DNA from: a virus
Direction: 5' to 3' (one strand)
Virus record (IMG/VR): IMGVR_UViG_3300009320_000004
Location: 58,782-122,781 of that record
DNA length: 64,000 bases
The notes below the pieces were generated by a model that worked only from the letters and a program-made list of their open reading frames with translations, did no database searches and had not been told where the DNA came from. A program made the position numbers and the translations under genes. Numbering within the stretch: position 1 is the first letter of the stretch; every line of letters starts with the position of its first letter. Positions 17,060-24,994 of the stretch are shown here, one piece after another.

Positions 17060-17067
17060 GCCGGAGA

Positions 17068-17096
17068 GGGGGCTTAGACCCCCTCTGAAAGAGTAG
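17068..17096 (+). promoter_or_regulatory. Bipartite promoter-like element 1
   Basis: GGGGGCTTAG, 13 bases, then GAGTAG; 16 bases later comes the ATG of the AcrVA2-like gene with AGGAGG between. It is one of 14 copies in the window with the same two blocks. Confidence 0.7.
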
Positions 17097-17112
17097 AGAG
17101 GCAGGAGGTCCG

Positions 17113-18210
17113 ATGAAACGACCCGTCCTACATTACGACCACATGATGGGGGTCAACCCCCGGTGGAGGACCACGCTCTCCACTGCCCTTGCCGGGGATG
17201 CCCGGCTGTTCAACCAAGAGGTCAAGACCTCGCGGCTGCTGGCTCCTTCGGATGGCGTCTTCCTGCAATGTTCCCTGACCTACGCGGAGTGCGGCCAGCA
17301 GGTCTACTGCATCGGTCCCCGGCTCCAACAGATGTTCGCGGACACCGACTGCTCGAAGGTTCCCCTCGACTTCCTGAAGTCCCCGCACACCTGCATCTAC
17401 GTAGCCCTCCCCGAGTGCAAGTGGGAAATTTTCGGCGGCAGCGTGACCGGGATGCACAAGGTCACGGGCTTCTACCTCTACGAACGGGGCGACGAGTTCA
17501 TGGTCGCCGCGTGGGGGATGCCCAACGAGAAGGCCCGGTTCCCGGAGGATGACGCCTCCCTCTGGATGTCTATCCCCTTCGACATGGTGCCACAGACGAA
17601 AGCGCCGGATGGAACGGCCCTGTTGGACTTCGAGACGTTCAGCGAGAACCAGTTTGCAAACCCGGAGAGGGACAACTCGGACCCTTTGTTGGAATTGGCC
17701 GGGGACGACCACCGGCAGGCGGAGCAGGATGCCCGGTCCATCGTCCGAACGGCCATCAATCTCATCCTGTACCTCAGCAGCCTCAAGGCCGAACAGGCGA
17801 AGTACGACCCGGACGAGCAAGCTCGTCAGGCCGCCCTCAAGAAGCACCGGGCCGCGATGGAGAAGCACAAGCAGGGCAAGAAGCGGGAACGGGCCAAGGC
17901 GCAGCTCAAGAAGACTCTCGCTGCGTTCACCGAAGCGACCATCGTCTGGATTGGCAAGGCCATCGAGACGAAGCCACTCCCCAAGGGCAGCGGCGCGAAG
18001 ACATCCAAGAGGGGCAACTGGCGGTTCCGCAAGGGACACTGGCACAACTACTGGACCGGCCCGCGCACCGATGCAGACGGCAACCGGGTGAAGGGCGACA
18101 AGCAAGTGCTGAAGTGGACCGCTCCTGTCTACCGGGACATGGGGGCCATCGTAAACGCACGGGGTCGTGAACACCGCTTCGAGGAAGAAAAAGATGATTG
18201 GGGCGGGTAA
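17113..18210 (+). CDS. AcrVA2-like protein (anti-CRISPR family homologue)
   Basis: The 365-residue product ends with a C-terminal block (about residues 300-355) closely resembling AcrVA2 of Moraxella mobile elements: a basic stretch, then RKGHWHNYWTGP, a charged loop, LKWTAPVY and a final INSGR-like VNARG turn. AcrVA2 has RRGHWHGYWQG and RWQPAVFVN at the same spacing. The N-terminal region (HTCIYVALPECKWEIF) also fits the AcrVA2 strand pattern. AcrVA2 blocks Cas12a production by acting on its nascent chain and mRNA. Homologues are widespread in phages, so anti-Cas12a activity here is not certain. The middle (about 235-285) is a Lys-rich coiled coil. Confidence 0.65.
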   Translation: MKRPVLHYDHMMGVNPRWRTTLSTALAGDARLFNQEVKTSRLLAPSDGVFLQCSLTYAECGQQVYCIGPRLQQMFADTDCSKVPLDFLKSPHTCIYVALPECKWEIFGGSVTGMHKVTGFYLYERGDEFMVAAWGMPNEKARFPEDDASLWMSIPFDMVPQTKAPDGTALLDFETFSENQFANPERDNSDPLLELAGDDHRQAEQDARSIVRTAINLILYLSSLKAEQAKYDPDEQARQAALKKHRAAMEKHKQGKKRERAKAQLKKTLAAFTEATIVWIGKAIETKPLPKGSGAKTSKRGNWRFRKGHWHNYWTGPRTDADGNRVKGDKQVLKWTAPVYRDMGAIVNARGREHRFEEEKDDWGG

Positions 18211-18214
18211 AGTG
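18205..18214 (+). promoter_or_regulatory. GGGTAAAGTG box
   Basis: GGGTAAAGTG overlaps the stop codon of the AcrVA2-like gene and precedes ATG 18232 by 17 bases; GGAGG lies between. It matches the short recurrent box class. Confidence 0.35.
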
Positions 18215-18231
18215 ACGCATGGAGGTATGCC

Positions 18232-19422
18232 ATGCACGTCATTTACTCGCAAGAGAACGCCCCCGAATTCATGACCAAGAGCCTCTTTCTCGCAGGGCCG
18301 TCGCCGCGAGACAAGGACCATCCCAACTGGCGGCCAGAAGCCCTCAAGATTCTGGAAGAACTGGGCTACGACGGCGTGGTCTTCGTCCCCATCCCGCGTG
18401 ACGGGAAATGGCCCAAGACGTACTCCGACCAAGTGGATTGGGAAGCCAAGCACCTGAACATGGCGGACCTCATCGTGTTCTGGGTTCCGCGTGACAAGGA
18501 GAAGCTCCCGGCCCTGTCCACCAACACCGAGTTCGGGATGTGGAACGGGACCGGCAAGTGCGTCCTCGGCTACCCGGAAGATGCTCCCTCCATGCGTTAC
18601 CTTCAGCACCTCGCGGACATGGAGAAAGTCCCGAGCTTCCACTCGCTGCCCTCGATGCTGGGCTGGGTGGTCAACTCCCTCGGGGCCGGGTCGCTCCGGG
18701 CCGGAGGCCAGCGCGAAGTCCCCCTCTACATCTGGAACACGCCGAGCTTTCAGGCGTGGCTGAAGGCGCAGGAAGGGGCCGGGAACAGGCTCGAAGGGGC
18801 CAAGGTGGTCTGGACCTTCCGGGTCGGGCCGGAAAAGACCTTCGTATTCTTCTGGGCGCTGCACGTCGATGTCTACATCAAGGAGGAGGACCGTCACAAG
18901 ACCAACGAGGTCGTGCTGGGCCGCCCGGACATCTCGACCATCGTGGCCTATCAGCCCATCCGTGCCGAAGACGACGACGCATGTGCGCCGCACAACGCCT
19001 TCATGGACACCCCCATCGTCCTCGTCCGCGAGTTCCGGTCGCCCGCAGTGACCCCCGACGGGTTCATCCGGGAGCTGCCCGGCGGCTCCTCGTGGAAGCC
19101 CGGAGAAAACGCGCTGGTGGTCGCCTCCGAGGAGCTGCACGAAGAGACGGGCCTCAAGGTCGATGCCAACCGCTTCAAGTTCGTGGACGCCCGTCAAGTG
19201 ACCGGCACCCTGTCCTCCCACTTCGGCCACGTCTTCACGGTCGAGCTGACCGCCGAGGAGATGAAGACCATCCGGGACGAGGTTGGCTCCGGCAAGACCC
19301 ACGGGGTCACGGAAGACACCGAAAAGACCTACGTCGAGATGACCACGGTGCGGGAACTCATCGGCCCGGACAACGTGGACTGGGCCAACACCGGCATGAT
19401 TCTCACTGCGCTGCTCCGGTAG
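18232..19422 (+). CDS. Nucleoside 2-deoxyribosyltransferase-like domain fused to Nudix hydrolase
   Basis: Residues ~1-130 match the deoxyribosyltransferase-like fold (PF15891 type): SLFLAGPSPRDKDHPNWRPE, MADLIVFWVPRDK and NTEFGMWNGTGKCVLGYPED. Residues ~255-396 form a Nudix domain: IVLVREFRSP, then the Nudix box GGSSWKPGENAL...EELHEETGL. The box keeps the EExxEE-type metal site but has one extra residue between the Gly pair and the first Glu and carries Glu instead of the usual Arg before it. The strand order fits ADP-ribose or sugar-nucleotide pyrophosphatases. The pairing suggests cleavage of N-glycosidic bonds plus hydrolysis of a nucleoside diphosphate derivative. It belongs with the ADP-ribose theme by inference. 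Confidence 0.75.
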   Translation: MHVIYSQENAPEFMTKSLFLAGPSPRDKDHPNWRPEALKILEELGYDGVVFVPIPRDGKWPKTYSDQVDWEAKHLNMADLIVFWVPRDKEKLPALSTNTEFGMWNGTGKCVLGYPEDAPSMRYLQHLADMEKVPSFHSLPSMLGWVVNSLGAGSLRAGGQREVPLYIWNTPSFQAWLKAQEGAGNRLEGAKVVWTFRVGPEKTFVFFWALHVDVYIKEEDRHKTNEVVLGRPDISTIVAYQPIRAEDDDACAPHNAFMDTPIVLVREFRSPAVTPDGFIRELPGGSSWKPGENALVVASEELHEETGLKVDANRFKFVDARQVTGTLSSHFGHVFTVELTAEEMKTIRDEVGSGKTHGVTEDTEKTYVEMTTVRELIGPDNVDWANTGMILTALLR

Positions 19423-19450
19423 GGGGCTTAGAGCCGCCTCCACCGAGTAG
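19422..19450 (+). promoter_or_regulatory. Bipartite promoter-like element 2
   Basis: GGGGGCTTAG, 13 bases, GAGTAG followed by TATAAG. It starts at the stop codon of the Nudix gene and lies 21 bases before ATG 19472. Confidence 0.7.
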
Positions 19451-19471
19451 TATAAGAGGTGGAGATTCGGT

Positions 19472-20137
19472 ATGGAGAGCGTGCTGGACAACATGGAGCG
19501 ACATCATGCGAAGCAGCTCACGTACATGCGTGGGATGCTTGACGGGATGAAATACTACTGCGCCCTTGAGGCGTTGGAGTTCGCCTGCCGCCTCGAAGTC
19601 GGCAAGGTCCGCAAGGACGGCGAAACGCCCCGCTTCCATCATCAGCTCCAAGTGGCGCGTCTGGCAGCGACACTGCTGCCGCATCTGCAATTCCCCGAGG
19701 AGTGCATCACGGTGTCCTTCCTCCACGACGTGCTGGAAGACCACGCGGAGGCCGTCACCAGAGCGATGCTCGAAGACCAGTTCGGCCACGAAGTGGCCAG
19801 CGCCGTCTGGAAGATGTCCAAGAAGCACGGCGGCACCTCCAAGTCCACCGAATCCTACTTCGCGGAACTGGCTCGTTGTCCCATCGCTTCCATCACCAAG
19901 CTCTGCGACCGGGCGCACAACCTCCACACCATGCAAGGCGTGTTCACCCCGGAGAAGCAGGAAGCCTACGCCACTGAGCTGAAAAAGTGGTTCATGCCCA
20001 TGATTAAGGAAGCCAGACACCGCTTCCCCCGGCAGTATGCAGCCTACGAGAACCTGAAAATCCTGCTGCTCTGCCAGTACGAATTGCTCTACCACCTTTC
20101 GGAAGCTCGGAAGGGAGGAGGCCCGGATGCTGGTTGA
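19472..20137 (+). CDS. SpoT/MESH1-like HD phosphohydrolase
   Basis: A 221-residue HD-domain protein with the RelA/SpoT hydrolase signature: RFHHQLQVARL (metal His at 56/57), FLHDVLED (HD at 85-86) and KLCDRAHNL (Asp 146, Asn 150). The length and absence of a synthetase domain match small alarmone hydrolases such as MESH1. The expected reaction is removal of the 3'-pyrophosphate from (p)ppGpp, or of a related nucleotide. In an infection this could suppress stringent response or neutralise alarmone-producing defence toxins; that purpose is inferred. Confidence 0.75.
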   Translation: MESVLDNMERHHAKQLTYMRGMLDGMKYYCALEALEFACRLEVGKVRKDGETPRFHHQLQVARLAATLLPHLQFPEECITVSFLHDVLEDHAEAVTRAMLEDQFGHEVASAVWKMSKKHGGTSKSTESYFAELARCPIASITKLCDRAHNLHTMQGVFTPEKQEAYATELKKWFMPMIKEARHRFPRQYAAYENLKILLLCQYELLYHLSEARKGGGPDAG

Positions 20138-20210
20138 AATGGGAGCTTGCGGGATGCTCCTGCCTGTGATACTCTGTGGGGGACTGCAACCCCCTACGGA
20201 GGAGTATCGC

Positions 20211-20786
20211 GTGGCAAGACGCCCGTTCCATGGTCCGACAGACATCGTAGGAGAGCGGTTCGGTCAGCTCGTGGTTGAAGGGTACGACGGACGTGAGCCG
20301 TACAAGCGGCGGTACACCTACTTCTACTCCTGCCGTTGCGACTGCGGCCAGCTCGTTCGAGTTGTCCGGTCCAATCTCATCACCGGCCATACAAGTTCGT
20401 GCGGATGTTTGAAAAGCAGGAAGGGGTCGGAACACCCGAGCTGGACCGGCCACGGCGGCATCAGCGGGAGGTTGTGGAGCCACATCAAAGCCCATGCCCG
20501 AAACCGGGAACTGCCCTTCCGGCTCACGAAGGCTCAAGTATGGGAGTTGTTCGAGGGCCAGTTGGGGAAGTGCGCCCTCACCGGGCTGCCTCTCTCCTTG
20601 ACGACCCCCAAGGAGAGAGGCCCCAACGCGGAGTCCGCATCCTTGGATCGTATCGACAACGACAAGGGGTATGTCTTAGGGAACGTCCAGTGGGTCCACA
20701 AAGACATCAACTGGATGAAAGGCCGATTCTCCATGGCCCGATTCCTCGAACTCTGCGAGGCCGTCACGGCCCATAGGAGGGCATGA
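20211..20786 (+). CDS. HNH homing endonuclease with N-terminal zinc module
   Basis: GTG 20211 follows GGAGGAG and gives 191 residues. The N-terminal part carries GERFGQLVV and a Cys cluster (CRCDCG, then CGC), the small zinc/AP2-like module common in phage HNH proteins. The C-terminal part has GKCALTGLPL, SLDRIDNDKGYVLGNVQWVH and INWMKG, the usual homing HNH core. It sits between the HD hydrolase and ADP-ribosylglycohydrolase genes and its stop overlaps the latter's start, so it looks like a free-standing homing gene that invaded a shared transcription unit. Confidence 0.88.
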   Translation: MARRPFHGPTDIVGERFGQLVVEGYDGREPYKRRYTYFYSCRCDCGQLVRVVRSNLITGHTSSCGCLKSRKGSEHPSWTGHGGISGRLWSHIKAHARNRELPFRLTKAQVWELFEGQLGKCALTGLPLSLTTPKERGPNAESASLDRIDNDKGYVLGNVQWVHKDINWMKGRFSMARFLELCEAVTAHRRA

Positions 20787-21781
20787 TGGGGATGCTGGTT
20801 TCCATGGCCCTCGGGGACAGCTACGGGGCGTGCTTCGAGTACGTCGCTCCGGGTGTCGTGAAGTTGAACAACGACCTGAAGTACCGGCAGCACCCGTCCC
20901 ATACCGAGCTGCTGCCGGGCCAGTACACCGACGGCGTGCAGATGGCGGTTGCACTGGCTCATTTGCTTCTGTCCGACGCAGCCCGGACGCCTCTGGCGTG
21001 GGCTGACTGCCTCGTGGACACATTCAAGGCCAACCCTCGCGTGGGCTACGCCAAGGGCTTTCATGAGTTCCTGACCATGATTGACCCTGACAGAGGCGGC
21101 GAGGAGTTCCTGAAGCTCATCGAACCACACAGCGACAAGTCCGGGGCAGCGGAAAGGGCCGTGGTCTGCGGCTTCTTGGGGAGGGAGCAGGAAGTCATCG
21201 ACACGGCCATGTGGCAAGCCAGCCTGACCCACGCGACCAAGGACGGCATGGCCTCTGCTGCGGCCAGCGCCCTCATGGTCTGGGCGTGCCGCCACGGCTT
21301 CGACCTCGACTGCATCGCCCCGCTCCTGACCGAGCAACTGCCCGGATACCCGTGGGAGACTCCGTGGCAGGGTCATGTCAACGGCAAGGGCGTAAGTGCC
21401 GTCAGGGCGGCCCTCACAGCCATCCAGAGCGGTTTCAAGCTCTCCACCATCCTCAAGGCGGCGGTCGCCTTCTCGGGCGACGTAGACGGCGTTGCAGGCA
21501 TCGCAATGGCCGCTGCCTCCCTGCACCCTGACATCGAGAACAATCTCCCCAAGTCGCTCACCAACTCGTTGGAGAACGGTCCTTGGGGCCACGACTTCCT
21601 GCGAGAGCTGGACGGGCAACTGGAAGATGCGTTCCCCGTTTCCTACGACACCCCCGAACCCGAGGCCGTCTCCGACGCACAGGCCGATGTCCTCAACGAG
21701 TTCTTCGACTTCGACGGTGGCGACGCCCGCGCCGAGGACACCGGCTGGTTCATCGACAAACCCAAGAATGGCGACGGATAA
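20783..21781 (+). CDS. ADP-ribosylglycohydrolase (DraG/ARH) family homologue with altered metal motifs
   Basis: Family landmarks are in order: ALGDSYGACFEY (about 9-20), YTDGVQMAVALA (48-59, family YTDDTQM), a GAAERAVVCGF helix (121-131), SLTHAT (147-152) and FSGDVDGVAGIAMA (230-243, family GGDTDT). The fold and length (332 residues) fit enzymes that remove ADP-ribose from proteins or hydrolyse ADP-ribosylated small molecules. Two metal-ligand positions differ: the second Asp and the Thr of TDDT are Gly51 and Val52, and the final D-T of GDTDT is D235-G236. Activity may be changed or lost. ATGATG at 20783 overlaps the HNH stop. Confidence 0.75.
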   Translation: MMGMLVSMALGDSYGACFEYVAPGVVKLNNDLKYRQHPSHTELLPGQYTDGVQMAVALAHLLLSDAARTPLAWADCLVDTFKANPRVGYAKGFHEFLTMIDPDRGGEEFLKLIEPHSDKSGAAERAVVCGFLGREQEVIDTAMWQASLTHATKDGMASAAASALMVWACRHGFDLDCIAPLLTEQLPGYPWETPWQGHVNGKGVSAVRAALTAIQSGFKLSTILKAAVAFSGDVDGVAGIAMAAASLHPDIENNLPKSLTNSLENGPWGHDFLRELDGQLEDAFPVSYDTPEPEAVSDAQADVLNEFFDFDGGDARAEDTGWFIDKPKNGDG

Positions 21782-21783
21782 AT

Positions 21784-21812
21784 GGGGGCTTAGAGCCGTC
21801 TTCTCCGAGTAG
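21784..21812 (+). promoter_or_regulatory. Bipartite promoter-like element 3
   Basis: GGGGGCTTAG, 13 bases, GAGTAGTGTA, then GGAGGAG and ATG 21828. It begins two bases after the stop of the ADP-ribosylglycohydrolase gene. Confidence 0.7.
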
Positions 21813-21827
21813 TGTACGTAGGAGGAG

Positions 21828-22151
21828 ATGACGATGTTGAATCCCCTGCACCTGCAACAACTGGCTGTCCGAATCGAGACGCTACAGTGCGCCCGACGGC
21901 ACGGCTGGTCCCCCGCAGACGACTTGGAGCTGACCCAACTGCTCCCCGGTGGCCGCGACCGCCGAACTGTCCCGGACCCCGCCGAACTGCGCCGGATAGC
22001 GCAGGAAGGTGGCTCCGTGGACATGGGGGATTACCAGCTCTGGCTTCGCATGGTGAGCCACATGGAGATGCTGGCCCACCGCAACAAACCCCACCACCCG
22101 CGTCGAATCATGCGTGACATGGCCCGAGGCCGACACCCCTTCCGACGGTAG
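21828..22151 (+). CDS. Small hypothetical helical protein
   Basis: A 107-residue basic, mostly helical protein with a His/Arg-rich C terminus. AGGAGGAG is directly upstream; ATG 21834 is a possible alternative start. Family unknown. It is the first gene after bipartite element 3. Confidence 0.5.
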   Translation: MTMLNPLHLQQLAVRIETLQCARRHGWSPADDLELTQLLPGGRDRRTVPDPAELRRIAQEGGSVDMGDYQLWLRMVSHMEMLAHRNKPHHPRRIMRDMARGRHPFRR

Positions 22152-22217
22152 CCCTTCTATACCCTCCGATAAGCAAGAATGGTGGGCAGGCGTGTCTGCC
22201 CATGTCGGAAGGGGCAC

Positions 22218-22892
22218 ATGGCAGCCCTCACTTTACGACTGACTCACACCGGCTTAGTGGCAACCGCCCTGTTTCTGGCGGACCTTCAGAACGCCAACGC
22301 TGGCCCGGTTTACGTGGCTGTCAACGGCACCATCGACCTCAACTACACGACTCAGGTCGCCAAGTCCTATGTGGACGGAACCATCAGGGGCTTCATCGCC
22401 CAAGGGTTCCTGACTGATGAGCTACTTGGAGGTCCGGTGCTGGAAAACGCCTCCCGGTCGTTCAGTGGAGTCTTGGCCCTCCCGGATGCCACCCCGACCG
22501 ATGTGCCTCTGCCGACATCGGATGTTGACGGCGGCATCCCATATTCTGTCCCGCATCTTGTCGTGCCGACAACAGGTCAGTACGTTGTGTCGGTGGCCCT
22601 CACTTTCGCCCCCAGCGCCGCTGGCACATATCGAGCGTTCCTGTTCGGCCCGGACTGGCCCGTTGGGGCGGACTGGCGATTCTTCGTCGAGCAGATAGGC
22701 ACCTTCAAGTCGTACTCGGATGACTGGGCGGGCTGGTATGTACCAGCCTTCGACCCGGTGAACCCCGCCTTGGTCCTTCAGAGCGGAGTCCGGCACTACG
22801 CTTCCGGGGCGCGGTTGAAGGTAGTGGCCTTGCAAGATACCGGGGGCGTTTTGAACCTCACCGATGCGTCGGTGGTCCTCAAGAGACTGTAG
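22218..22892 (+). CDS. Beta-rich protein, possible virion decoration or fibre-tip domain
   Basis: ATG 22218 follows GAAGGGG and avoids a Cys-rich upstream extension; the product is 224 residues. Residues 25-70 are a helical/strand stem (GPVYVAVNGTIDLN). The rest alternates strands (YVVSVALTFAPS, GTYRAFLFG, LVLQSG, RLKVVALQDTGG) in the style of C1q/TNF-like or jelly-roll domains on phage capsids and fibres. The final VVLKRL is typical of such trimers. This is a structural guess from composition; it would be the only virion protein visible here. Confidence 0.45.
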   Translation: MAALTLRLTHTGLVATALFLADLQNANAGPVYVAVNGTIDLNYTTQVAKSYVDGTIRGFIAQGFLTDELLGGPVLENASRSFSGVLALPDATPTDVPLPTSDVDGGIPYSVPHLVVPTTGQYVVSVALTFAPSAAGTYRAFLFGPDWPVGADWRFFVEQIGTFKSYSDDWAGWYVPAFDPVNPALVLQSGVRHYASGARLKVVALQDTGGVLNLTDASVVLKRL

Positions 22893-22900
22893 GGGTTGCA

Positions 22901-24451
22901 ATGCCAGTCAAGACTAAGCGTGACGAAGAGAAGTGGGAGAAGGCCAAGGAAATCGCCAAGGAGAAGGGCGAAGCCGAGAATTACGCCTACATCATGGGCA
23001 TCTACAAGAAGATGAACCCCGATTACGAGTTCAAGAGTGGCCCGGATGCGAAGAAGGCCGCCCTCACGGTGCCGGACAACTTCACCTCCGAGCTGCGGAA
23101 GGCCGTTGACGAGATTGAAAAAGCGTTTCAGAAGCAGGGGATAAAGCTGAACGGCAAGGCAGTCTTCTCCTTTGACAGCGGCCAGAAAAGATGGCGGTTC
23201 CGGCTCACCCCCGCCAGAGGGTCTGGAAACGACTTCAAGTGGGGTGTCTTCCCTCAGATGTCCGGGTGGCGGAGAGCGGGCTTCAACAACGGCACCGCGA
23301 CCTATCGAAAAGGCGAGGTTCTGGCCGTCCACAGGGCGAGGGCGGTGGGAAGAAAAAGGGATGAGTGGCTCTACCAGTCAGTCGATGTGTACGACTTGGC
23401 GGATGCCCCGAAGGCCGCCTCCCGTGTCGCTGCCCGCTGGCTCGCCCGGCAGGCCGCCTCGCTGACATCCGAGGAACGCAAGACCCTTCAGCTCGTGAAG
23501 AAAGCATTGCCGGTCTGCAAAGGTAGCTGCTGGATTTCCGCCGAGGTCCTCTATCACCTGCTGGGCGGGGAGAAGGCTGGCTACAAGGCGTTGGAGGTTC
23601 TGCACGAGGGCATCCTCCACTGGTTCCTCCGCAGCCCCAGAGGAGCTGTCCTCGACGCCACCCCCGAGCAGTTCAAGACGGACATCCCGTACCATGAAGG
23701 AAATCCTCGACCGGGCAGCTCGCCCGCAACGGGGACGCCTTCCAACCATGCGGAAAGACTGCTGAACAGCAACCCTGTCCTCAAGCGCCTCTGGCAGGAC
23801 AAGCAGATGGCCGATTGGCGTTCCCGTCATCCCGAGGCCAAGCAGGCCAAGGCCATCAGCCCCTACGTGGATTCTGTCATCGACGGCTTGAAGGTCACGC
23901 AGGTCGATTCCGACAAGATGCGGTCCTCAGCCTCCATCCGGGGCAACAAGCTCCTCATCAAGTGGGGGCAGGACGCTCCCGAGGGTGGCTTCGTCCGCAA
24001 GAAGTACCTGCCCAAGTGGGTCAACTGGGCCAAGAAGAAGCTCGGCCAGAAGTCCGAGCGGGTCCAGCAGAAGAAGGAGTGGGCGCGGACGGTCGTGGGT
24101 GGCTTCTCCGTGTACGACCTCGAAGGCAAGGAGGAGGTGGCCGCCATCCTCGCCAAGGTGAAGCGGGAGGTGCAGCCGCTCCTTCGAGAGTTCGGCTTGA
24201 AGTTCAAGACGCTCAAGGAGTCCGTGGCCGAGGGGTCGCTGGGGTTCAACCGGGGAGGGGGCGGCATCATCGCCCTGAACGTCCGGCAGAAGCGTTTTCC
24301 GATGAAGCTCCGCAAGTACAGCGCCGTCATGGCGACGATGCTGCACGAGCTGGCCCATATCCGGCACATGAACCACGGCCCGCAGTTCAAGATGTTCGAG
24401 ATTGAACTGCGGGAGTGGGCGCGAAAGAAAGGCATCTACAAGCCCAACTAG
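22901..24451 (+). CDS. Three-part protein ending in a WLM/Wss1-like metalloprotease domain
   Basis: Residues 1-40 form a charged helical module (ENYAYIMGIYKKM) often seen at the start of phage structural and auxiliary proteins. Residues ~205-290 have a Cys, His and Asp in order (GSCWISAEVLYHLLGG, HWFLRSPRG, LDATPEQF), which resembles a papain or transglutaminase-like triad. Residues ~385-516 end in ATMLHELAHIRHMNHGPQF, an HExxH...H zinc site with the spacing of WLM/SprT proteases such as Wss1, which removes proteins crosslinked to DNA. Bacterial homologues include metal-dependent DUF45-like enzymes, so substrate is open. Confidence 0.65.
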   Translation: MPVKTKRDEEKWEKAKEIAKEKGEAENYAYIMGIYKKMNPDYEFKSGPDAKKAALTVPDNFTSELRKAVDEIEKAFQKQGIKLNGKAVFSFDSGQKRWRFRLTPARGSGNDFKWGVFPQMSGWRRAGFNNGTATYRKGEVLAVHRARAVGRKRDEWLYQSVDVYDLADAPKAASRVAARWLARQAASLTSEERKTLQLVKKALPVCKGSCWISAEVLYHLLGGEKAGYKALEVLHEGILHWFLRSPRGAVLDATPEQFKTDIPYHEGNPRPGSSPATGTPSNHAERLLNSNPVLKRLWQDKQMADWRSRHPEAKQAKAISPYVDSVIDGLKVTQVDSDKMRSSASIRGNKLLIKWGQDAPEGGFVRKKYLPKWVNWAKKKLGQKSERVQQKKEWARTVVGGFSVYDLEGKEEVAAILAKVKREVQPLLREFGLKFKTLKESVAEGSLGFNRGGGGIIALNVRQKRFPMKLRKYSAVMATMLHELAHIRHMNHGPQFKMFEIELREWARKKGIYKPN

Positions 24452-24460
24452 GAGTAGACG

Positions 24461-24994
24461 ATGGACATCGCCCAGTCAGCACGAAGAGTGGCCCTCCGGT
24501 ACACTGCCCGCCGCGTCGCGGCACAGAAGCTCGCGCTGTGGAGTGGCGAGGATGTCCCGACCGAGGAGATGCTACAGAATCTCCTCGCCTACCTGCGGGC
24601 GCTCCATTTCTGCCACTGGACGGCGCACTGGCAGGCCAAGGGCGACCCCCAGTACGGCGACCACCTGCTGTTCGAGCGCCTCTACAGTGGAGTCACCGAC
24701 GAAATCGACGCTCTGGCAGAGAAGCTCGTGTCCGGGTACGGTGCCAGTGCCGTCAACGCTGCCGTGCAGTCGCACCTCATGGACCGGCTCGTAGCGATGG
24801 CGACAGACGCAGTGCCGGACGACCTTTTCAGGCGGGCGCTGTTCATGGAGGACGCCCTTCAAGACGCCCTGAAGGCGATATTCGAGGAGATTGAATCGCG
24901 GAGCGAGCTGTCCTTGGGGATGAACGACTTTCTCGCCGCGATGGCGAACACCCACGAGACGCACCAGTACCTCCTCCGGCAGAGGACGCGCTGA
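24461..24994 (+). CDS. Ferritin-like/Dps-like protein
   Basis: A 177-residue helical protein with a Dps-type first helix: LRALHFCHWTAHWQAKGD, then DHLLFERLYSGVTDEIDALA. The His-Trp pair and the D..ID..AE spacing match the ferroxidase-site helices of Dps. Dps proteins bind iron and coat DNA. The N-terminal ~25 residues are a basic extension that could bind DNA. The third helix region is shorter than in Dps, so it might be a Dps-derived structural protein. The stop overlaps the next start by one base. Confidence 0.6.
   Translation: MDIAQSARRVALRYTARRVAAQKLALWSGEDVPTEEMLQNLLAYLRALHFCHWTAHWQAKGDPQYGDHLLFERLYSGVTDEIDALAEKLVSGYGASAVNAAVQSHLMDRLVAMATDAVPDDLFRRALFMEDALQDALKAIFEEIESRSELSLGMNDFLAAMANTHETHQYLLRQRTR

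Noticed and set aside
17128-19494. Long minus-strand open frame across the AcrVA2-like and Nudix genes
   Set aside because: Antisense to two recognisable proteins, spans their promoter elements and has low-complexity content; a shadow frame.
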